From: Actinomycetota bacterium
GTDB lineage: Bacteria > Actinomycetota > Actinomycetes > Streptosporangiales > Streptosporangiaceae
Length of the DNA: 52,971 nucleotides
NCBI GenBank assembly: GCA_003140115.1
Contig: PLIQ01000179.1
Span: forward strand, 11,335-64,305
Direction of reading: 5' to 3'
In this document: positions 47,785 to 52,971 of the stretch, piece after piece
Numbering within the stretch: position 1 is the stretch's first letter
Layout: each line of letters begins with the position of its first letter
Translations under genes and position numbers: made by a program
Notes under the pieces: model-generated
Database searches by the model: none
The model's input: only the letters and a program-made list of their open reading frames with translations
What the model was told of the DNA's origin: nothing

Positions 47785-49481
47785 GGTTCACGCTCCTTCT
47801 CGCGGATATCCGTGTTGTGGGCCAGCTGATGCCTGCCGGGGTATTCGGCAACTACGTCGGGCACGACCTTGCAGTCGAGCAGGTAGGTGCCGTGGCCGCC
47901 CGTCTCGTTCCAGGCGCGCAGCCCAGCCAGGTCGGCGAGGGTGCGCACCGTGGCCGACTTGGCGCCGAATGAGCGAGCCACGGCGGCGAAGTCGGCATCG
48001 CCGAAGGTTGCGGGGCTGGTGTCGGCGACCAGCGGGCGGTACATGTGGACCTCCGCGCCGTAGCCGGAGTCGTTGAATATCACCACGAGCGCGGAGTGCG
48101 CGACGCGGATGAGGGTCTCGAGCTCAGGCAGCCCCATCAGCGCGCCGCCGTCGCCAAGGGCCACGACCGTCGTCCGGTCCGTTCTGCCGACCGCAGCACC
48201 GACCGCGCCCGCGAAGCCGAGACCGATGGTCTGCAGCGCCGCGCCGGTGAATACGAGCGCGGACGGGTCGGCGGACGGCCAGTACATAGCCGGCCACCCG
48301 ACGAAGTGGCCGCCGTCCATGACCAGCGTCCTTTCCGCCGGCAGCAGGCCGGCCAGGGCCAGCGACAAGGTCCTCGGGTCGATCCGGCTGACCGTGCTCG
48401 CGTCGTCGTACGCCTCGTGCTCCCAGTCGGCCGGCCCGATGTCAGCTGCCACCTCGTCTCGCCAGCTAGCTGCCACCAGGCCGCGGGCGCGCACGCCGTC
48501 CAGCAGAGCGCTGGCGACCCGCGCCGCGTCGCCCGTGACGCACAGGTCAACCCGGCTCACAGTCGGGGCGGCGCCCAGATCGACCTGCACGAGCGTGGCG
48601 CCTGGATTGAGCACTATGCCGCCGTGCAGCGTGAACTCGTTCAGGCTCGCCCCGAACGCGACGACCACATCGGCCTCGCCCATGAGCCGGGCGGCCCGCG
48701 GCGAGGCGAAGCCACCGCAGATCCCGAGCGACCACGGGCTGTTGCGGAACAGGCCGCCGGCCATCACCGTGGTCGTAAGCAGCGCGCCGATCCGGTCAGC
48801 GAGCACGGCGATTGGCAGCGCGGCGCCGGAACGGTACGCTGCGAGCCCGGCGAGCAGCAGCGGGCGCCGCGCGCTGGCCAGGACGTCAAGCGCCGCGTCG
48901 AGCTGGCGGGCAGCCGACACCGGGCGAAGGTCAGACCCAGAGCATGTGCGGGGCAGCTCATGACAGGCGGGCTGGTCAGGCACACCGACGCCGAGCAGGT
49001 CGGCGGGCAGGCTGAGCACAACCGGGCGCGGGCCACCGCGCGCTAGCTCGAGCGCGCGGGCGACAGCCCCACGGGCCGTCGCCGGGTCGGTGACACGAAC
49101 GGTCCTAGCCCCCAGTACCGCGGCGAACGCGCCCTGGTCGATGTCGATCGGCCGCGGCCTGCCCGCCGGTTGGTCGCCGCTGAGCAGCAGTACGCCACTG
49201 CGGTGCTTGACCGCCTCGACCAGCCCGGTCGCGGTGTTGGTCAGGCCCGGCCCGTACGTGGTCGCGGCGACCGCGACCTCCCCCGTCGCCCGGTAATATG
49301 CGTCCGCCATCGCGACGGCCCCGCCCTCATGCCGGGCGGCGACGTACCTGGCGCCACCCGCCATGAGCCCGGCCACGGCGAGGAAGTTCGCGTTGCCGAC
49401 GACGCCAAACGCAACCCTGACCCCTTCGGCGGCAAGAGCCTGTCCCACCGTCGTCGCGAGCTTCGCCATGGCCGGCGTCAT
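47781..49481 (-). CDS. ThDP-dependent acetolactate-synthase-like enzyme
   Basis: A 566-residue thiamine-diphosphate enzyme of the acetolactate synthase/benzoylformate decarboxylase superfamily. The N-terminal catalytic glutamate is Glu52 in AARHEGGAVAMADAYYR, and the ThDP/Mg motif runs from GDG at about 443-445 to Asn at about 470 (FNDSGYG). The middle domain is present. It would decarboxylate a 2-keto acid and perhaps transfer the acyl unit. Its place between the C and A-PCP genes points to making or modifying the unusual acyl group rather than branched-chain amino acid synthesis. The start is ATG 49481; ATG 49469 is possible. Confidence 0.88.
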   Translation of the reverse strand: MTPAMAKLATTVGQALAAEGVRVAFGVVGNANFLAVAGLMAGGARYVAARHEGGAVAMADAYYRATGEVAVAATTYGPGLTNTATGLVEAVKHRSGVLLLSGDQPAGRPRPIDIDQGAFAAVLGARTVRVTDPATARGAVARALELARGGPRPVVLSLPADLLGVGVPDQPACHELPRTCSGSDLRPVSAARQLDAALDVLASARRPLLLAGLAAYRSGAALPIAVLADRIGALLTTTVMAGGLFRNSPWSLGICGGFASPRAARLMGEADVVVAFGASLNEFTLHGGIVLNPGATLVQVDLGAAPTVSRVDLCVTGDAARVASALLDGVRARGLVAASWRDEVAADIGPADWEHEAYDDASTVSRIDPRTLSLALAGLLPAERTLVMDGGHFVGWPAMYWPSADPSALVFTGAALQTIGLGFAGAVGAAVGRTDRTTVVALGDGGALMGLPELETLIRVAHSALVVIFNDSGYGAEVHMYRPLVADTSPATFGDADFAAVARSFGAKSATVRTLADLAGLRAWNETGGHGTYLLDCKVVPDVVAEYPGRHQLAHNTDIREKEREP

Positions 49482-49498
49482 TCCAGCTCGAACTGGAC

Positions 49499-51277
49499 TC
49501 AGGCCCGCGACTGCTGCAGGGCCTTCTCAACCTGCTGGTCAAGCTCGGCAACCGTGGGCGCGTCGAAGATGTCAGAGACCAGCAGCTCGATACTCAAACG
49601 GTCCTGGATCGAGCTGATCAGCCGCATGGCCATGAGCGACTCTCCGTGCAGCTCGAAGAAGCTGTCGTCGAGTCCGACCCTGGGCACCCCGAGGACCTCG
49701 GCGAACAGCGAGCAAAGGACCTCCTGCCGCGCGGTCTGGGGGGCGCGGTAGATCGACGAGACTTCCACGACAGGCTCGGGTAGTGCCTTGCGATCCACCT
49801 TGCCGTTCGGGGTCAGCGGCAGCGAATCAAGCGTGACGAACGCCGACGGCACCATGTACTCGGGCAGCAGCTCCGTCGCGTGCGCCCGCAGCCCGCCAAT
49901 GTCGAACGGCACAGTGTCGACCGGGCCCGCCTCGGCGACAGCGTAAGCGATCAGGCGCTTCTCGCCGTCCTCGACCTCGCGTGCGACCACCACCGTGTGC
50001 GCCAGCCCGTGGTATCTCGCGAGCACGCTCTCGACCTCGGCCAGTTCGACCCGGTAGCCACGGATCTTGACCTGGTCGCCAGAGCGTCCGACGAATTCGA
50101 TCAGCCCGTCCTGCCGCATCCGCACTTGGTCCCCCGTGCGGTACATGCGCTGACCAGCCCCGTCGAACGGATCGGCGACGAAACGCTCGGCCGTGACGTC
50201 GGGCCGCCGGTAGTAGCCGCGGGCGAGGCGGTCACCGGCGACGTAGAGGTCACCGACCTCACCCGTCGGCAGCGCCCTGAGGTCCTCGTCGAGCACGTGC
50301 AGCCGGGTGTTGTCCATGCCGCGTCCGACCGGCACGGTCAGGCCCATGGAGTAGGGGGCCCGCATCGGCGAATTGGTGATAAACGCCGCCAGCTCGCTCG
50401 CGCCGTAGGTCGCGCGGACCACGGTGTCAGGGCACGCCTGGAGCACCTGCTGCACCGCCTTGGCCGAGATCACGTCGCCGCCGGTCAGCACCTCACGCAC
50501 GCCAGCGAAGCACTCCGGCGCCTCGTCGGCGACGACCCGGAACAGGCCAGCCGTCACGTGCACGGCGGAGATCTGGTGCTCGGTGATCAGCCTCCGCAAG
50601 GTGCCGACGTCGAGGTGGCCTGGCGGTGCGAGGACTAGGCGGCCACCGCGCAGCAGCGGCACCCACAGCTCGTAGGTGGACACGGCGAACGCATACGGCG
50701 CCAGCATCAAGATCCGCTCCTGGCCCCCGCCGTCCCAGCAGGAATCGAGGGCCAGCCCGAGAACGCCGCGGTGGGTGACGGCGACTCCCATCGGGTCGCC
50801 GGTCGAGCCCGAGGTGTAGATCACGTGCACCAGATGATCAAGCCCGGTCCGCACGTCGGGGTCGGTGCCGGGCAGCGAGCGCTGTTCTGCGTCCGAGTCC
50901 ACGAAAACAACCGTGGGAACCTCGGGCAAGCCGCGCTCGCGCATGATCGCGTCCGCTAGCAGCACGGGCCGGTCCACGCTGTCGGCGATCCACTGCAGGC
51001 GCGGCAACGGATATGCACTGTGTAGGGGCAGGTACAGGGCGCCGGCTTTCACGATGCCCAAGATCGAGGCAACCATCTCGACGGACCGCTCCTGAAGCAC
51101 CATGACCGGGTCTTCTGGCCTGACGCCCAGGCCGAGCAGCCGGTGCGCAATGCGATTGGCCCGCTCGTCGAGCTCGGCGTAGGTAAGCGCCTGCGCGGGC
51201 GACGACACCGCGATCGCGTCCGGCGTCCGCGCCATTACCCAGGCAAAGCGCTCCTGAACGGAATTGGAATCCACCAT
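49499..51277 (-). CDS. NRPS adenylation-PCP didomain
   Basis: A 592-residue A-PCP protein. Core motifs are YTSGSTGDPMG (A3), YGASE (A5), RMYRTGDQVR (A7), GRSGDQVKIRGYRVE (A8) and the C-terminal LTPNGKVDRKALP (A10) lysine. The PCP carries Ser547 in FFELHGESL. At the A4 pocket the usual FDAS start is FAVS, so the Asp that holds the alpha-amino group is Ala; this fits a beta-amino, hydroxy, keto or other non-alpha-amino acid (SgcC1-type logic). ATG 51277 is the start. It is first of a leftward unit with the ThDP and C enzymes, 17 bases from the ThDP gene. No condensation domain is fused. Confidence 0.93.
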   Translation of the reverse strand: MVDSNSVQERFAWVMARTPDAIAVSSPAQALTYAELDERANRIAHRLLGLGVRPEDPVMVLQERSVEMVASILGIVKAGALYLPLHSAYPLPRLQWIADSVDRPVLLADAIMRERGLPEVPTVVFVDSDAEQRSLPGTDPDVRTGLDHLVHVIYTSGSTGDPMGVAVTHRGVLGLALDSCWDGGGQERILMLAPYAFAVSTYELWVPLLRGGRLVLAPPGHLDVGTLRRLITEHQISAVHVTAGLFRVVADEAPECFAGVREVLTGGDVISAKAVQQVLQACPDTVVRATYGASELAAFITNSPMRAPYSMGLTVPVGRGMDNTRLHVLDEDLRALPTGEVGDLYVAGDRLARGYYRRPDVTAERFVADPFDGAGQRMYRTGDQVRMRQDGLIEFVGRSGDQVKIRGYRVELAEVESVLARYHGLAHTVVVAREVEDGEKRLIAYAVAEAGPVDTVPFDIGGLRAHATELLPEYMVPSAFVTLDSLPLTPNGKVDRKALPEPVVEVSSIYRAPQTARQEVLCSLFAEVLGVPRVGLDDSFFELHGESLMAMRLISSIQDRLSIELLVSDIFDAPTVAELDQQVEKALQQSRA

Positions 51278-51625
51278 GTTGCCCCGATCCGACTATTCGT
51301 GACAGCCGCCGCGCAGCCCAAGCTGCGCGGATCCGATCCAACTCGCACCGCGCACGTCTAAGGCGACGATGACAGCGGCCCGCTGTCACCTGCATCTCCC
51401 GGATTGCGCTCGGCATTTGTGCAGCGCAATCCGAGAGATGCGCCACCTAAGGTCAGATGTCACCGTCGGGAATGCAGGACGGCGATAGCCGGCAGGAAAG
51501 GCCGTGCCCACCGGGCGCCGCCGGATTGGCTGCACGACAGCTAGCAGCTGGCCCTGGCGTGAACCGGTGATCCAGGACGCCAGCGCCGCTTGTAGTGCAG
51601 CGGGCCAGGCAAGGAGGCAACCGTG
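51278..51625. promoter_or_regulatory. divergent region with a long inverted repeat
   Basis: This 348-base gap lies between the A-PCP and FAD-monooxygenase genes, which point away from each other. It holds TGACAGCG-GCC-CGCTGTCA (51370-51388) and, at 51392-51441, a 19-base inverted repeat (arms GCATCTCCCGGATTGCGCT and AGCGCAATCCGAGAGATGC) with one mismatch and a 12-base loop. No gene is convincing here. Because no gene ends in this gap, these are more likely operators or a structured leader than terminators. AGGAGG at 51612-51617 is the ribosome site of the monooxygenase. Confidence 0.6.
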
Positions 51626-52971
51626 ATGCAGGACCAGCATGGAGAACGCGCAGTGGTGCTCGGCGGTGGCATGGCTGGCCTGTTGGCCGCCCGTGTCCTC
51701 GCCGATAAGTACGCCGACGTCGTCGTCGTGGATCGCGACGAGCTGACCGGCGTGACCGGCTTCCGCAACGGCGTACCGCATGGTCGCCACGCGCACTGCC
51801 TGGTCGCCAGGGGCCAGGAGATCTTTGAGGAGCTGCTCCCTGGGCTCACTGCGGGAATGAAAGAGGCCGGGGTCACGCTCGGCGACTTCAACGGCCAGAT
51901 CCAGTGGAACTTCAACGGCCACCGGCTAGCGGCGTCGGACTCGGACCTGGTGTGCGTGTCGTCCGGCCGGCCGATACTCGAGGAGCACGTCCGAAGGCAC
52001 GTCCAGGCCATTCCCAACGTGCGCTTCCTCGAGCAGTACGACATCGTGGGCCTGGAGACAACGCCGGACAAGATGCGGGTCACCGGGGCGCGGATCCAGC
52101 GTCGCGAGCAGGGTAGCGAACCCGAGGTGCTGTCCGCCGACCTGGTGGTCGACGTCACCGGCCGCGGCTCGCGGATGCCGGCCTGGCTGCGTGAGCTCGG
52201 CTACGAGGCGCCGCCGGAGGACAGGATCAAGGTCAACCTGGCCTACACCACGCGGCATTACCGCTTCAAGCGCAACCCGTTCACCACCGACATCGCGATC
52301 AACCAGGCCGGGACGCCCGCGTTTCCGCGCGGCGTGTTCTGCTACCTCTTGCCTGACGGCGAGACCGTCGAGCTGTCCCTCACCGGGGTCCTCGGCGACC
52401 ACGCGCCAACGGACCCCGAGGGCTTCCTCGCCTACATCAAGTCGCTGCCGCTCCCCGACCATTACGAGTACGTCCACGACGCGGAACCGGTCGACGAGCC
52501 GGTGCAGTTCAAGTTCCCCGCCAGTGTCTGGCGCCACTACGAGCAGCTGACCCGCTTCCCCGGCGGCCTGCTGGTGATGGGCGACGCCGTGTGCAGCTTC
52601 AACCCGGTCTACGCCCAGGGCATGACCGTCGCCGGGATGGAGGCGCTGACGCTGCGCAAGCACCTGCAGATCCCCGGACCGCTGAACGCGGCCGCGTTCT
52701 TCGGCGAGATGGCAGGCCAGATCGCCGGGCCGTGGCAGTTCTCCGCCATCGCCGACCTCGGCTACCCGGGCGTCGAGGGCGAGCGGACTGACGAGATCCG
52801 CCTGATCAACCAGTACATCCCGGCGGTCCTAGGCGCCGCGGCGTACGACCCGGTCGTCACCGACGCCTTCTTGCGAGTGGCCGGGCTGGTCGCGGACCCC
52901 ATGTCGCTGATGAGCCCGGACATCGCAATCCGGGTGGGGCGGGTGCTGCAACGTGCCGGGCGCCCGTCGGC
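51626..52971 (+). CDS. FAD-dependent monooxygenase (partial, runs off window)
   Basis: At least 448 residues with no stop before the window edge. The N-terminal dinucleotide fold is VVLGGGMAGLLAARVLA (residues 10-26) and the second FAD motif is MGDAVCSFNPVYAQGM with GDA at 319-321, as in PHBH-type and epoxidase-like flavoproteins (2-polyprenyl-6-methoxyphenol hydroxylase family). The tryptophan-rich W-x-W-x-I-P motif of flavin halogenases is absent, so a halogenase call is not supported. ATG 51626 has AGGAGG upstream. It probably hydroxylates or epoxidises a pathway intermediate; the substrate is unknown. It is divergent from the A-PCP gene. Confidence 0.9.
   Translation, partial: MQDQHGERAVVLGGGMAGLLAARVLADKYADVVVVDRDELTGVTGFRNGVPHGRHAHCLVARGQEIFEELLPGLTAGMKEAGVTLGDFNGQIQWNFNGHRLAASDSDLVCVSSGRPILEEHVRRHVQAIPNVRFLEQYDIVGLETTPDKMRVTGARIQRREQGSEPEVLSADLVVDVTGRGSRMPAWLRELGYEAPPEDRIKVNLAYTTRHYRFKRNPFTTDIAINQAGTPAFPRGVFCYLLPDGETVELSLTGVLGDHAPTDPEGFLAYIKSLPLPDHYEYVHDAEPVDEPVQFKFPASVWRHYEQLTRFPGGLLVMGDAVCSFNPVYAQGMTVAGMEALTLRKHLQIPGPLNAAAFFGEMAGQIAGPWQFSAIADLGYPGVEGERTDEIRLINQYIPAVLGAAAYDPVVTDAFLRVAGLVADPMSLMSPDIAIRVGRVLQRAGRPS

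Noticed and set aside
51392..51441. Rho-independent terminator
   Set aside because: No gene ends nearby and both flanking genes are transcribed away from it.
51626..52971. Flavin-dependent halogenase, by analogy with SgcC3 of C-1027
   Set aside because: The W-x-W-x-I-P motif of flavin halogenases is absent; it fits a general FAD monooxygenase better.
1..52971. CRISPR arrays, insertion sequences, tRNA-flanked integration or phage genes
   Set aside because: No regularly spaced repeats, transposase or integrase motifs, or tRNA-like cloverleaf were recognised.

Overview
The window is high-GC DNA with dense, often overlapping genes, frequent GTG/TTG starts and actinobacterial marker genes: RbpA, polyprenol-phosphate mannosyltransferase, DUF397, DUF3817, a TIGR03084 protein and WHG-type TetR. 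It therefore comes from an actinomycete, possibly a Streptomycetales/Streptosporangiales-type organism; the genus cannot be fixed from the sequence. I see no tRNA, rRNA, CRISPR array, insertion sequence or phage gene.

Positions 1 to about 18.6 kb are mostly core or general-metabolism genes. They are: a DUF397/anti-sigma pair with a palindromic operator candidate; a flippase-like membrane protein overlapping a P450; an encapsulin shell gene translationally coupled to a DyP peroxidase that carries a C-terminal encapsulation tag; a CorA-like transporter; an S9A oligopeptidase; an adk-like/prs-like nucleotide pair; two small membrane proteins followed by two methyltransferases; a glycerophosphodiesterase; rbpA behind an excellent SigR-type promoter; a Ppm-type mannosyltransferase; a CBS-pair protein; a divergent SDR; and a MetE-C-terminal-like enzyme.

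From about 18.65 kb to the right edge is an enediyne biosynthetic gene cluster that is not complete at the right edge. Its warhead genes lie in two leftward groups. The first (25.6 to 21.1 kb) holds a DUF1702/UnbL-like protein, a DUF5987-like protein, a GMC oxidoreductase and an AhpD/CMD-like protein. The second (42.2 to 29.2 kb) is an unbroken overlapping operon of UnbV, UnbU, the iterative enediyne PKS (KS-AT-ACP-KR-DH-PPTase, 2002 aa), the hot-dog thioesterase, a flavin reductase, a P450 and an acyl-CoA carboxylase beta subunit. All five families of the conserved enediyne cassette (PksE, thioesterase, UnbL, UnbV, UnbU) are present. The extra flavin reductase, P450 and GMC oxidoreductase recall nine-membered enediyne clusters such as C-1027 and neocarzinostatin; this subtype call is inference.

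Between and beside these operons lie regulators: two paralogous AraC-family proteins with the HTH at the N-terminus, two TetR proteins, and a divergent NarL-type response regulator/DesK-type histidine kinase pair. The 9-mer TTGCATAAC recurs in three intergenic regions of this half (17.56, 19.46 and 26.73 kb) and is a candidate shared operator.

From 42.4 kb rightwards are genes for a peripheral acyl group: a second AhpD-like protein, an acyl-CoA-dehydrogenase-fold flavin hydroxylase, a beta-lactamase-fold serine hydrolase, a free-standing NRPS condensation enzyme (SgcC5-like in organisation), a ThDP-dependent acetolactate-synthase-like enzyme, an adenylation-PCP didomain lacking the usual alpha-amino-binding Asp, and an FAD monooxygenase cut by the window edge. 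The simplest model is that the PksE operon makes and oxidises the enediyne core, the A-PCP loads and tailors an unusual acid, and the C enzyme couples it to the core. No apoprotein, sugar genes or obvious self-resistance gene lie in the window.
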